Origin: Sphingobium sp. V4
Lineage (GTDB): Bacteria > Pseudomonadota > Alphaproteobacteria > Sphingomonadales > Sphingomonadaceae
Length of the DNA stretch: 64,000 nucleotides
Assembly: GCF_029590555.1 (NCBI RefSeq)
Contig: NZ_CP081001.1
Location: 1,240,001-1,304,000, forward strand
Reading direction: 5' to 3'
Below, piece after piece: positions 16,662 through 26,183 of this stretch; position 1 is the first letter of the stretch, and each line of letters begins with the position of its first letter. Below the pieces are notes generated by a model. That model was not told the DNA's origin. It searched no databases and was given only the letters and a program-made list of their open reading frames with translations. The translations under genes and the position numbers were made by a program.

Positions 16662-17150
16662 ATGGACGCCCGCCAAATCGAGACCCGCCTCGACATCTTC
16701 GCCAAGGATGCCGGCATCGTTCCAGTCCCTCCCTATTATATCTGGGGGGAATTCAGAATCGAGTTGAATGGCAAGAGCCTCTACAGCGACGAGGCCCACG
16801 AATATTGCAGAGCTTGCGCAGACGCCCTGCTGGCAAAGGTACTTCCGCTTCTTCCGGAAGACGAAAGAGACGATCACCGCGTCTCAGCGACCGAACTCAA
16901 CCATGAGGACACGCCTAAAAACTGCATGATTTGCGGCGCGCTCCTCGACTATGCGCTGAACGAATACGGTGTTGCCACCGAGTTGAACCACTACCGCGCC
17001 TATCCGCTGACCGGCGATCTCCATCCAGGCGACGCATTCCATATCGCCCGGATGCTCGAGGCCGCTCCCAACGATCGGGCTGTTCTGCGCTTCGGCAGAA
17101 ATGCGATCAAAAGTCTCCCGGTGACAGCCGGCGCTCCGCAGGCGAGCTAG
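16662..17150 (+). CDS. Hypothetical protein with two Cys pairs
   Basis: 162 residues from the ATG at 16662 (GGGAG upstream). Two CxxC pairs (HEYCRACADALLAK and TPKNCMICGALLDYALNEYG) suggest a structural metal site. The C-terminal HPGDAFHIARMLEAAPNDRA is helical. No family recognised; not catalytic by any motif I can see. Confidence 0.6.
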   Translation: MDARQIETRLDIFAKDAGIVPVPPYYIWGEFRIELNGKSLYSDEAHEYCRACADALLAKVLPLLPEDERDDHRVSATELNHEDTPKNCMICGALLDYALNEYGVATELNHYRAYPLTGDLHPGDAFHIARMLEAAPNDRAVLRFGRNAIKSLPVTAGAPQAS

Positions 17151-17337
17151 TTTGAGGCCATCCTGTCAGGGCGGCGACGAGCCTTTTGGGCTTCGGCTGC
17201 TCTCGCAATCTAGAGCTGCATGACATCGGATATCCCGGAGTGAATCCGCCAGCATATCCGACCAGCTTCAGGCCATCGAAGAGTGAGGGGGGAGCGGAAA
17301 GTGCGTCTGCATCGACGCAGTCTCTGCGGAGCATGAC

Positions 17338-17637
17338 ATGTGCCATGTCCTCAATCGCCACCAAGTTGGGCTGCCGCGCGATGCGGTGTACATCGGCCGC
17401 GGTTCGAAATGGGGCAACCCGTTCGTCATTGGACGCGACGGCGACCGGGCAACGGTGATCGCGAAATATGAACGGTGGCTGCGAACGCAGCATCATCTTC
17501 TCCGCGCGCTGGACGAACTGCGCGGGCGCGATCTGGTCTGCTTCTGCGCGCCGCGGGCGTGTCACGGCGATCTCCTCCTGCGGCTCGCGAATGCGACACG
17601 CGCAGAGCGCATCGCGTGGTGGCGCACGGCCGCCTGA
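17338..17637 (+). CDS. DUF4326-family protein
   Basis: 99 residues with the two hallmark segments of DUF4326: VYIGRGSKWGNPFVIG near residue 20 and LVCFCAPRACHGDLLLRLAN near residue 70. The paired Cys and His in the second segment suggest metal binding. The family is frequent on phages and plasmids; its activity is not established. CGGAG lies a few bases before the ATG. A G-tract leader copy is about 40 bases upstream. Confidence 0.8.
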   Translation: MCHVLNRHQVGLPRDAVYIGRGSKWGNPFVIGRDGDRATVIAKYERWLRTQHHLLRALDELRGRDLVCFCAPRACHGDLLLRLANATRAERIAWWRTAA

Positions 17638-17724
17638 CGGCACTGCTCCTGGCCACGCCGATCATGGCGCTTCCGGCCTTGGCAACTACTTTTGGATCGG
17701 TCCCTTCTTCAGGAGAAGCTCGGC

Positions 17725-18027
17725 ATGTACCGACACGGCGAGACGATGAAACGCCTTTTCCCCGGCCTCTATTCCGGCGAACAAGTCCGCGCCGAGCGTA
17801 CGAAAGGTCTCTGGGCTTTTCAGATGAAAGCCAATCGTCTCGGGCATCGCCTTTGGTTCGAATTTTCGCACGGGCTTTGGACCGCGATCGGTGACTGGCG
17901 CACTCTCGATACGGGCCTGTGGGTCGCCAGCCGCCTGCGCGCCGGCACACATTTCTGGGATGCCGAAACAGCGGTTGCACGCATTTTCGATGAGGCTGTC
18001 TACGCCGTCATCCGTGGCGAGGCATGA
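17725..18027 (+). CDS. Hypothetical protein
   Basis: 100 residues from the ATG at 17725, preceded by CAGGAGAA. Tryptophan- and aromatic-rich centre (GLWAFQMKANRLGHRLWFEF, then LWTAIGDWRTLDTGLWVA). No family recognised; a soluble small domain is likely. Confidence 0.5.
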   Translation: MYRHGETMKRLFPGLYSGEQVRAERTKGLWAFQMKANRLGHRLWFEFSHGLWTAIGDWRTLDTGLWVASRLRAGTHFWDAETAVARIFDEAVYAVIRGEA

Positions 18028-18164
18028 GCGCTACCCCTCTCGATCTATGTTGGTGACAAGAAGCCGGAGCCTGGTTTGCCCGGCGGACAGCTCGATATAA
18101 GCGACCCGCCCCCCGCGCTGGCGTGAGCACTCCGCTACGCCGTCAATTCCCCAACCGCCATCTT

Positions 18165-18206
18165 CACGCGCGACGTCCGCATCGACACGCGCGACGTCCG
18201 CATCGA
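18165..18206 (+). repeat. Two perfect tandem copies of a 21-bp unit
   Basis: The unit CACGCGCGACGTCCGCATCG plus A occurs at 18165-18185 and again at 18186-18206. It lies in the 375-bp gene-free gap before the parB gene. A centromere-like or regulatory role is possible but unproven; a slippage duplication is the simple alternative. Confidence 0.6.
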
Positions 18207-18401
18207 CGCCGCCCGCCGCCGGGCGCGCGCACCCGTCGCTGGAAGCCCATCAGCCTATCCCTCAATTTTCATGGGTCCGACGCGGCCGGTGCTGGCGGCA
18301 AGCCGCCCTGGAGATGAGGGGGAAGGGAAGGGTGAGCAACGGGCTCAATCATGCATGCGGCCTCGTAGGCGAGCGTGCCATCTTCCACGAGGAGATCAGC
18401 C

Positions 18402-20039
18402 TTGGTCATTCCACAACAGAGCTATCCCCCCACACTCGCCCTCTCCAGAATGGTGAAAGGCGATAATCCTCGCCGATATTTCGACCGGAAAAAGCATGAC
18501 GAAATGGTGGCCTCGATCAGGCTGCGCGGCATAATCCAGCCCATATTGCTGCGTCCCAAGGGCGATGTTTTCGCCATCGTCGCGGGTGAGCGCCGCTACC
18601 GCGCAGGGCTGGAAGTCTATGGCCCCGATGGCGAAGTGCCCGTCCTCATCCGCGAGATGACCGACCAGGAAGCGCTCGAAGCCGCGATCGCGGAAAATGA
18701 CGACCGCGACGACCCATCGGAGACCGAGCAGGCGGACGCTGCCGTGCGCTACCTCGCGGCCTGCCAAGGCGACCGGGCCGAAGCCATAAGGCGGCTCGCC
18801 TAGTCCCGTGACAAGTTCGATCGTCGCCTGGCGCTCGCCAATCTCTCCGAGATGGTCAAGACCGCGCTCGACGAGCGCCGGATCAAGCTCGGGCACGCTG
18901 AACTGCTGGCGGCGGTTCCCCCCGACAAGCAGGAAAAGGCGCTCGAGACGATCCTGAACGCCACTCTCGACGTCAACAAGACGCGCGAACTGCTGATGCG
19001 GGTTACGCAGCATCTTGGCGGCGCCTGTTTCGACAAGAGCGAATGCACCATCTGCCCGTTCAACTCCGGCACCCAACGCGCCCTTTTCGAAACCCATGTC
19101 GAGGATGGCTACTGTACCAACGCAGCGTGCTTCCAGCTCAAGACTGAAGCCGCTGAAGTGATCCGTTTCGAAGCGGAGGAGCGCGCCGCGAAGGCCGCCA
19201 GAGCCGCGGTGCCACCGGCGCTCGATGATGCCGACGTAGATGGGCGCAATGATCTCGCCGAGGCACCCGCGTCTTCAACTGACACGGAGTCTCGGTCGGA
19301 AGACGACGACGCCGTCTCAGGCAGCGTCGCAGCGCACACGCCGACGCCCGCAGTTCCGGTCAAGACCGCAGTCAGCGCCCATGCCGCGCACAAACCGGCC
19401 GTCACCAGCAAATCGATCGCGACACGCACCACCGAGCTTCGCGAGGCGTCATGGCGAACCGCACTTGCCCGAGCCCTTGCCGCCAATGCCGAGCACGCCC
19501 GTACGACAATTCTTGTAGCCGCGATGTCCGGGACGCTCTCCCAGATCAAGGCCGATACGCTTACGTCGCGCGCCGGTTTGCTGGTCGGCGCCGCGTTTCC
19601 GGCTCTCGATTACGGTGCGAAGATCGCTGCGATCCGCGCGCTGCCCGATCCGCAAGCTGGCAATGTGCTCTCCGTCATCGGCGCCGCCTACGCGAAGGAC
19701 GTGCTCAGCTTCGGCCATGTCGCCGACCTTGCGCAGGTATTCGGAGTCGACCTCCGCGACAGCTGGAAAGTCGATCAACCCTTCCTTGAGCGTTACACCA
19801 AGGACGAGCTGAAGTTCATCGCCCAGGAATGCGGCCTGATCGCCCATGTCGGCGAGAAGCGATTCGCCAAGATGCTCGCATCGAAGAAGTCCGAACTGAT
19901 CGCAGGCATGCTTAATCGACCTGGCTTCGACTGGGCTGGGCGATTGCCGAGCGCAATGACGCTCGATGGATCATATGCCGCGCCCCCGGATCGCTCTGCT
20001 TCCAGAGTCGAAGCTCCGCTTGTCGAACTCGCTGCCTGA
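18402..20039 (+). pseudogene. PRTRC-type ParB protein interrupted by an in-frame amber codon
   Basis: ParB-related DNA-binding protein of the PRTRC cassette. The frame starts at a TTG with GAGGAG seven bases upstream and encodes the ParB N-terminal domain (NPRRYFDRKKHDEMVASIR, QPILLRP, IVAGERRYRAG). A TAG at 18801-18803 (codon 134) follows EAIRRLA. The same frame resumes at once with SRDKFDRRLALANLSEMV and the ParB central helices, where related proteins have Trp before SRDK (TGG to TAG). A Cys cluster (C-x8-C-x2-C region) and an Ala-rich linker follow, ending at 20039 (545 codons overall). Restart at ATG 18852 would give a protein lacking the CTP/DNA clamp domain. Two short proteins, readthrough or a base-calling error are the options. 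Confidence 0.8.
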
Positions 20040-20075
20040 CCACTTTCCCCGCTTATCCAGAGAAGGATCGACATC

Positions 20076-20510
20076 ATGTTGATTACCAGCCTGCTTCCGC
20101 TACTCGCCCGCTATTCGCTCGGGTTCGATCTGGTAGCCGGACCCGACGAGACCGTCACCCTGACCATCATTCCGCGGAAGGCGGACCCCAAGTCGCCCGC
20201 GCTCGATTCCGGCGAGGCCCGGCCGATCTCGATCACGGCCAGCGCCGCGGAGATCGATGCGGAACTCGGCAGGGGTGTCGAGGGCGCGCTGGGCCAGCTC
20301 ATCGCCACGCGCAAGACGCTGGCCGACCAGATCGCGGCGCAGCGGCAGGCGGACGAGGACGCCAAGGTGGCCGCGGCGGAGGCTGCGAAGGCAAAAGCCG
20401 CCAAGACCACAGCGGCCAAACCACCAGCGCCAACCATCCCCCCGAAGATCCAGACGCCGACGAGGCCGCCTGCCGACGCCAGGCCCGAAGAACCAGCCAC
20501 CCTATTCTGA
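20076..20510 (+). CDS. PRTRC system protein E
   Basis: 144 residues. The N-terminal 75 match the PRTRC-E layout: a helix MLITSLLPLLARYSLGFDLV and a beta section ETVTLTIIPRKADPK ... RPISITASAAEIDAELGRG. A coiled-coil (TRKTLADQIAAQRQADEDAK) and a low-complexity Ala/Lys/Pro tail follow. Its role in the cassette is unknown; it lies between ParB and the ubiquitin-like protein C. Confidence 0.75.
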   Translation: MLITSLLPLLARYSLGFDLVAGPDETVTLTIIPRKADPKSPALDSGEARPISITASAAEIDAELGRGVEGALGQLIATRKTLADQIAAQRQADEDAKVAAAEAAKAKAAKTTAAKPPAPTIPPKIQTPTRPPADARPEEPATLF

Positions 20511-20557
20511 CGGCGGTCAGGATCTTCTCTGTTTGCCTATTAGCCCGGAGTCACCCC

Positions 20558-20764
20558 ATGCAGATCAATCACCTAACCCCCGCGTATCGATACGACGGCA
20601 TCGACCTGCCGGTTCCACCGCATCTCGCGGGCAACCCGGAAGCCCTGCGCGCCTACCACGCCACGCTGTATCCGGCGATTCTCAATGCCGAGATGGTCGA
20701 TGCCGGTGTGTCGGGCACCGCTCATGTCACCGAATATCGCCGCGCCGTCGGCACCAAGGGCTGA
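20558..20764 (+). CDS. PRTRC system protein C (prokaryotic ubiquitin-like)
   Basis: 68 residues, matching the PRTRC-C family, which is grouped with prokaryotic ubiquitin-like proteins. Segments: AYRYDGIDLPVPPHLAGN, LRAYHATLYPAILNAEMV and HVTEYRRAVGTKG. The chain ends in Gly, as needed for adenylation and conjugation by an E1-like enzyme without processing. An E1/ThiF-like gene and a JAMM protease gene are in the same operon. Whether it is actually attached to a target is untested here. Confidence 0.8.
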   Translation: MQINHLTPAYRYDGIDLPVPPHLAGNPEALRAYHATLYPAILNAEMVDAGVSGTAHVTEYRRAVGTKG

Positions 20765-20766
20765 CA

Positions 20767-21946
20767 GTGCCGGCCCCGACGAGCGCGGCCATTCCGGCCG
20801 CTCCGCGCAAGACCCTCCTTCAATGGATCGAGCCCGACGATGGCGACACGACCAGCTTCACCCCGCCTGCCTGCGGCGCCCAAGCACAGGCTCTCCATGC
20901 GCGGATCGCGTTCGACCCGCACGACAGCGAGGCCGAAGCCCGCGAGCCGCTACAGCCCCCCGCAGGACTGCGGCTTCCGCCCCTCGGCTGACCTTGCGGG
21001 ACGCGCCGTCGCGCTCTCGCCCGATATCCCCGCCGTCTTCGACGCCCCGCTGGCCGCGCACCATAAACTGGTCGGCCACTGGGTGCTATCGCAGGAGAAC
21101 CCGACCCGAGCCTGCACTCGCTTTGCGGCTCGCCGACACGTCGAACGCACCTTCGAGGCGGCGGTGCTCGATGTGCTGGCGCCGCTCGAGCTTGTCGATC
21201 TGCGCGTCGCCGTTCTTCTCAGCGAGGAAGACGGACCTCCGGCGATTGCCATCGTCTGCGAAAGCATGGGCCAGCTCGATCTTGGCTGGATCGAGACCAG
21301 CGATGCCCCCATCGCCTGGCGTGCCGCAGCCTACCATGCGCTCGAACATACCCTCGGCCGAGCACTTCCCGTCTTCGGCTACCAGGATCTCTTCGATGAA
21401 ATCTCGATGTATTATTGGGAAGGCGCCACCGACGATGAAGCCGCCCGGGAGTGCCTGATCGCGTATCATGGGGTGGACGAAGAGACTCTCGACGGGATGA
21501 CGTTGCCTTCCGAGATGAATGAGCGTCGGCCGGAATGGATGATCGCGGCAAATGCGGCGCCATCAGCACGGCTGCCCAAGCGGCTCCGCAGAAAGCTTGC
21601 CGATCTTCGAAAGGCGTACAAGGCCCTCGGATCCCTGACGCCGGAGCGCAATGCGTGGCACTTGGACTTCCAGGTTGCCTACGAATATCTCCCCGGCATC
21701 GAGGAATGCGCCTCACTGCCGCCGTTGACGCTCGTGCCCTTTGAGCAATTCACGCGCGAACTAGATACCGCCGCACAATCCGGCATGGAAATGGGCTTCA
21801 TGGACATCGCCGGCATCTGCCCTCTGCCGGAAGCAAATCGCATCGACGAGTGGTTCGCTTCGCTGCGCTGTGGCGCCGCCTTCCTGAAAGCCGCTCAGGA
21901 CATTGTCCAGTTCGTCCCACCAAAACCCCGAGGCTCACATGACTGA
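20767..21946 (+). pseudogene. PRTRC system protein F with a frameshift near its N-terminus
   Basis: Protein of unknown activity from the PRTRC cassette. The true N-terminus appears to start at GTG 20767, two bases after protein C (segments KTLLQWIEPDDGDTTSF and LHARIAFDPHDSEAEAREP). That frame stops at 20991, while the rest of the protein (AVALSPDIPAVFDAPLAAHH through PLPEANRIDEWFASLRCG to 21946) continues in the next frame. The switch fits one extra base in the C6 run at 20956-20961; with five C the gene would have 393 codons. The alternative start at 20840 gives an Arg/Pro-rich N-terminus unlike the family. A homopolymer sequencing error is a real possibility. Confidence 0.7.
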
Positions 21947-22775
21947 CCATAGCGTTCAATTCGAAGCCAGCGGCGGCGGTCTTATACTGAGCAACGCCAT
22001 CCTGCTCTACAGGAGCCAGGCGCCCCGCAATCTCAAGCCTTATGGTTCCTCGTGCAGAGAGGGGCCGGCATTTGCCAGCATGCACGCAGTCGAACTCGAT
22101 GACGAGGGCCAGCCGACGATCGCTGCGGGCGCGCCGCTGTCTCGCGCGCACCTGCGTCAATGGACCGAGAGGCTTGGCCGCACCGTCGCCCCGGAGATCC
22201 TTCCCGATAACATTCTGGTCGCCCATCCTGACATGCTGGCCTGGTGGGTTCCGGCACAAGTGCGCCCAGCCTATTTCGCTCTGTCTGCTCCTCCTGCCAA
22301 TCTCCGGGCGCTTTCCGAACGAACGACGGTGCCGGTGCCTTATCCCGCGCATCTGTTCATCGCTACCAGGTCAGGTCTCGGGGTCTATGCGCTGCCGGCA
22401 AGCGAGCGTCCCACCGTCGCAACCGAAGTCCTGTACTCGCCGGTCCTCAACGTCTTCGTCAACGGGCGACTTTGCTGGGGCAACATCCCGAAGCCGAAAA
22501 CGCTCAGCGTTGCTTCCATCCCGGCCTTTGAGAGCGCCGTGTTCGACTCCTGGTCGACCCACCCCAATCCGGGACAGGAGCTGACGGTCGACGGGAAGGG
22601 CGGCCTCGTCCGTCTATGGGACGATCTTGCGGCGCGCCGGGCGACCCAATTCCCGGTCAGCCGTCTCAAGCCCTTCGGTTCGCGCGGTGGACGGCAGAAG
22701 CGGCAAGGAGCGGGAGTGACGGCCTCCGACAACGTCACGGTGGGTAGCCTCATCTCTATGAGCGCAGGCGCATGA
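21939..22775 (+). CDS. PRTRC system protein B (E2-like)
   Basis: 278 residues, in the PRTRC-B family, which has been classed with E2-like (ubiquitin-conjugating) folds. A candidate active-site Cys is C179 in VNGRLCWGNIPKP, followed by a His at 208 in DSWSTHPNPG. The N-terminal half carries beta segments (GGGLILSNAILLYRS) and the C-terminus is flexible. The start at 21939 overlaps the end of protein F by eight bases. If the E2 assignment is right, it would pass protein C from ThiF to a target; no evidence beyond family and operon. Confidence 0.75.
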   Translation: MTDHSVQFEASGGGLILSNAILLYRSQAPRNLKPYGSSCREGPAFASMHAVELDDEGQPTIAAGAPLSRAHLRQWTERLGRTVAPEILPDNILVAHPDMLAWWVPAQVRPAYFALSAPPANLRALSERTTVPVPYPAHLFIATRSGLGVYALPASERPTVATEVLYSPVLNVFVNGRLCWGNIPKPKTLSVASIPAFESAVFDSWSTHPNPGQELTVDGKGGLVRLWDDLAARRATQFPVSRLKPFGSRGGRQKRQGAGVTASDNVTVGSLISMSAGA

Positions 22776-23431
22776 CGACGCTCGCCCAAGACCCGACCGC
22801 GGCTGCCGTGCTTGCCGCCGTGCCCTGCTATCCGGTCCCGCCGAACGGCCGATCACCCGTCCTCGACGCCCTTCGTGAAGCGCGCTCGGGGCACGGACTG
22901 GCGGTGGGCGCCGACGGGGTAATGCTTATCCTGCGTCGACCGTGGCTTGCTCTCGATGTGCCCATCACGTCGCCGATGGAAGCTTATATTCCTTATGGTA
23001 ATGCCGGCTCGCGAAGCGCTGAGCTTCGGTGTGGCCTAATACCCAGGGTTCACATCGAGGAGATACTGGCCTCGTTTCGCGCCGCGCTTCCGAACGAGGC
23101 AGCCGCGTTCATTCTATGGAACGAGGCCACCGGGCAATTCTCGGTGGACTTCCCCGTCATCGACGAGGCCACGCCCTCGCGCCTCGTCTACCGGCCGCCG
23201 GCCCTGCCGCCCGAATGGCACATGATCTGTGACATTCACAGCCATGGACGCGGGACGGCCTTTTTCAGCGCCACCGACGATGCCGACGATGCCCATTCGA
23301 CCAAGATATCGATCGTTTTCGGCCGTTTGGATCAGCCGGATGGTCCCGCGATAGCTTCACGCCTGTGCGCCGGTGGCATGTTTCTGCCCCTGCCGCGCCT
23401 TCCCTTCGCAGGAGGTATCGATGCAGACTGA
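22772..23431 (+). CDS. PRTRC system protein A (JAB/JAMM-type protease)
   Basis: 219 residues with a JAMM metalloprotease motif: H156-x-H158 in CDIHSHGRGTAFFSATDDAD, then S166 and D169 at the usual spacing. JAMM proteins remove ubiquitin-like modifiers. The upstream region (PMEAYIPYGNAGSRS, AAFILWNEATGQFSVD) gives the beta-sheet core and may supply the Glu. Coupled to protein B by ATGA and overlapping ThiF by 11 bases. Confidence 0.8.
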   Translation: MTTLAQDPTAAAVLAAVPCYPVPPNGRSPVLDALREARSGHGLAVGADGVMLILRRPWLALDVPITSPMEAYIPYGNAGSRSAELRCGLIPRVHIEEILASFRAALPNEAAAFILWNEATGQFSVDFPVIDEATPSRLVYRPPALPPEWHMICDIHSHGRGTAFFSATDDADDAHSTKISIVFGRLDQPDGPAIASRLCAGGMFLPLPRLPFAGGIDAD

Positions 23432-24191
23432 CACCCGAGAGCGCCACTATCTTCCCGCTGATTTCGACAACCGCCCGATTACCATCATGCTTGTCGGATG
23501 TGGAGGAAATGGCGCGCAGATGCTGATGGGCCTTGCCTCGCTCGACACGGCGCTCCGCGCGATATCCTCCCGCTCACTCGACGTAACCGTCGTCGACGAC
23601 GATATCGTCACCGAGGCGAATCTCGGTCGCCAGCCATTCTATCGGTGCGACATCGGCCATTCGAAAGCCCGCACGCTGACGGAACGGATCAATCTCGCGC
23701 ACGGCCTGTCCTGGACGGCAGTCCACGGCCGCGCGCCCGGCGCGATCGGGCTCAAAGGCGCAGATATCCTCATCAGCTGCGTCGACACGGCCTCGGCCCG
23801 CCGAGCGCTAGGCATAGAGCTGGCCAACGCAAATGCCCCGGCCGCATACTGGATGGACCTGGGCAATCGCGCCACCGACGGACAATATCTGATCGGCTGT
23901 CCGGCGCGTGCCGGAGATGAGCGTCAGGGACGCCTTCCAACCGTCCTCGAAGCCTTCCCGGAACTGGCCGACGAGAGCTTGGCCGATAACGACGCTCCAT
24001 CCTGTTCGGTCGCCGAGGCGCTCGAGCGCCAATCGCTGTTCGTCAATCGCGTGATGGCGAGCCATGCGCTGGCGCTGTTGTTCGATCTGCTGGGACGCGG
24101 CTCCATCGGCTATGCTGGCGCCTTCATCAATCTGTTCAACGGCCAGGCCGTTCCGATCCCGCTGCCGCGAAATCCGGGCATCCCGCATTGA
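23421..24191 (+). CDS. PRTRC ThiF-family (E1-like) protein
   Basis: 256 residues of the ThiF/MoeB/E1 fold, expected to adenylate the C-terminus of a ubiquitin-like protein. The nucleotide-binding loop is MLVGCGGNGAQ (G26-C-G-G-N-G31); the metal/ATP acidic motif is VTVVDDDIVTEANLGRQPF; ISCVDTASARRAL follows. C195 in DAPSCSVAEALERQSLF is a candidate thioester cysteine. An AGGAGG ribosome-binding site precedes the ATG at 23421. It is the last gene of the cassette; the actin-like PRTRC-D gene that I associate with complete cassettes is not seen in this window. Confidence 0.88.
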   Translation: MQTDTRERHYLPADFDNRPITIMLVGCGGNGAQMLMGLASLDTALRAISSRSLDVTVVDDDIVTEANLGRQPFYRCDIGHSKARTLTERINLAHGLSWTAVHGRAPGAIGLKGADILISCVDTASARRALGIELANANAPAAYWMDLGNRATDGQYLIGCPARAGDERQGRLPTVLEAFPELADESLADNDAPSCSVAEALERQSLFVNRVMASHALALLFDLLGRGSIGYAGAFINLFNGQAVPIPLPRNPGIPH

Positions 24192-24541
24192 TTGCTGAGA
24201 CCTTTGGACATGTGTTCCCCGCCGTCCTCGTTACGGGAAATGCCGCCGAATTCAGCAGAGTCGCGGCCTCAAGCTCGAAAACGGGCGAGCCTGATCGCCT
24301 GACCGGCGAGCCATCCGTAGATCACCGGGCGCTCTCATATCGAGCGGCGGTCCCGCCATCAGGTGCAGCCTTCCGCTTCGGGCAGCCATCGTTCCCCTGC
24401 CGTTCGAAGGAGAGGGGGTAGGGAGACGCGCGGACATCATGTCCGCCGAGCCGCCCTCGGCGCGCACGGAAGCTCCTGCTTTGTGAACCGGTCGCGTCTT
24501 CTGGCCTGCAAAGCGGCGCAACCTCTCACGGGACATTCTCC
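24192..24541. other. Gap after the PRTRC cassette
   Basis: No supported gene. It contains a G-tract leader copy (24406-24425) and otherwise GC-rich sequence without a clear terminator. It marks the end of the cassette operon and the start of a series of short unrecognised genes. Confidence 0.35.
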
Positions 24542-24817
24542 ATGACGCCCATTACCGACAATCAGTGGACGCTCCATTATACGATCGGCCGGGAACTCGC
24601 TGCCACAGTCAGCTCTGGCGACCTTGTTCATATGCCGGGCGGCGGCGACGACTTGATCGTCGTGGGCGGGCGAGCCCCGCGGCGCATCAACGACCTCGGC
24701 AGCGTAATCGTTCGGGATCCGAGCACACCAGGGCTCGATGAATCTACGGCACGCCCCGGCGCGCTGGGGATGGTCTGGATCAGCACCGCCGGCGGATGGT
24801 CCGAGGTCCCCACATAA
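24542..24817 (+). CDS. Hypothetical protein
   Basis: 91 residues, beta-rich with many Gly (SSGDLVHMPGGGDDLIVVGG and GALGMVWISTAGGWSEV). No family recognised. Stands behind a G-tract leader and before another small gene 65 bp downstream. Confidence 0.5.
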   Translation: MTPITDNQWTLHYTIGRELAATVSSGDLVHMPGGGDDLIVVGGRAPRRINDLGSVIVRDPSTPGLDESTARPGALGMVWISTAGGWSEVPT

Positions 24818-24881
24818 GCCGAGCCGTGCCGCGCAAGGCACTCCTCGAAGATCTCCCGCCATCCCTAGCAGAGGACGCAAT

Positions 24882-25247
24882 ATGCGACTGTATCGGACCC
24901 CTGCCGGTGAATGGGCCGGCACGCAGGAGGACGCCAGGGCCCTCGCGAAGGCCACGAGCACCACATGGCTCCTCGTCGAGGTTCCGGTTTGCAAGCCCGG
25001 GTTGCTTGCCTTCCTCAACGAGCATCGTGTCGGCGCCGCGCCGGTCAGCGCGAGAAGCTGCGAGCCTTCACGCTTGGCTGCGATCGGCGTCGAGCGCGAC
25101 ATGAGCGCCAGCGCGACGCTGGCCCGCATGGACAATCCCGGCATCGACGTTGACGGGATTTGCGAAGCGATCGGCAGGGCGAGAGGCTACGCCCTCAAGC
25201 GCTACGCCGCTGCGGTCGCGATTGCCTTCCAAGTCCTCGCCGCATGA
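24882..25247 (+). CDS. Hypothetical protein
   Basis: 121 residues from the ATG at 24882, ten bases after GAGG. N-terminal WLLVEVPVCKPGLLAFLNEH and C-terminal helix CEAIGRARGYALKRYAAAVA. No family recognised. The frame is open further upstream, but that part has the Arg/Pro-rich look of non-coding sequence. Confidence 0.5.
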   Translation: MRLYRTPAGEWAGTQEDARALAKATSTTWLLVEVPVCKPGLLAFLNEHRVGAAPVSARSCEPSRLAAIGVERDMSASATLARMDNPGIDVDGICEAIGRARGYALKRYAAAVAIAFQVLAA

Positions 25248-25562
25248 GCGGACACGTTCTCCAGCCGTGAAGCTGGCAATGCTCGGGAACGTCCGAACAC
25301 CTGCCGCCTCATAGTGAAATACAGCCCACATCCGTCAGCCTATCCCGGCTCGGCAATTTGGTTCTCGGACGGCGCCTATCCCGCAATCCGATCGCGGGTC
25401 AGCTCGCCATCCTGTGGGGCGACCAACCAACCCGGTCGGCAATGCCCCACAGATCCCAAGCGCTGATTCTGCCTCGAATGCTGGAGGTGAGGGGGGAAGG
25501 GGGCAGGCGTGGCCTTGGTGCTGATCGCGCCTCGCCCACGCTGTCTGCTCTGGGGAGATCCG
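25248..25562. other. Gap with a G-rich leader
   Basis: No supported gene. Holds a long G-tract copy (25483-25508) and the GGGGAG ribosome-binding sequence of the next gene. Confidence 0.35.
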
Positions 25563-26039
25563 ATGACCGAACCCGACGATGCCGTCTGGCGCGCCTTGCT
25601 CGACTTCCGTGCGCGGCACGGAAAGGACTGGCGGGAGAAGCTTTCGATCGCCTGGATGAATGGTAGCGATGCTTCCGAGCCCCGCGGCTCCGAACTACGC
25701 CATATTCGAAACCGGTTCGGGCCGTCCTGGGTGTGCGACCTCGCCGAAGCCGAACTTGACGCCCATACGATGCGACTGCGGCTCGAGGCCACCCTGCCTG
25801 CCATGTGCGCGACATTGCTACCAAGCACGCTCGAGCCCGTCGTGATCAAGCGTGGCGAGCGCGCCTATTGGCCACTCCCGGAAGGCGCCACCGCCGAGCG
25901 GATCAACGAGATCTTCGCCGCATCACCCGCCCACATAGCGGCGAGGGAGATCGGTTGCCTTTTCGGCTGGGACGTACCGGGTGCCGATCCGGCGCATTAC
26001 GATTCCTTCGGCAGGCCCTTGCGCGCTGCAGGCGGATAG
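25563..26039 (+). CDS. Hypothetical protein
   Basis: 158 residues. Features: WRALLDFRARHGKDWREKLS, RHIRNRFGPSWVCDLAEAEL, and RINEIFAASPAHIAAREIGC. The middle could form a compact helical domain. ATG at 25563 behind GGGGAG. No family recognised; similar small genes of the same length class follow. Confidence 0.55.
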   Translation: MTEPDDAVWRALLDFRARHGKDWREKLSIAWMNGSDASEPRGSELRHIRNRFGPSWVCDLAEAELDAHTMRLRLEATLPAMCATLLPSTLEPVVIKRGERAYWPLPEGATAERINEIFAASPAHIAAREIGCLFGWDVPGADPAHYDSFGRPLRAAGG

Positions 26040-26183
26040 CCCGCCTGATCCTCAAACCTTACCGGCCGACATCCGGGCATCGTCCACCAAATCTTCATGG
26101 CACGTGCCATCCGCCGGTCTGTCTCTTCGGCGCCGCTATCCCCAGCTGCTGCCCGCGCCGCCTTCTCACGAAAGGGAATCCGC

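Noticed and set aside
5924..18803. Genome-wide recoding of TAG as an amino acid
   Set aside because: Several genes here end normally with TAG (16322, 41821, 42487, 47525), so general readthrough of TAG is unlikely; local mutation or sequence error is simpler.
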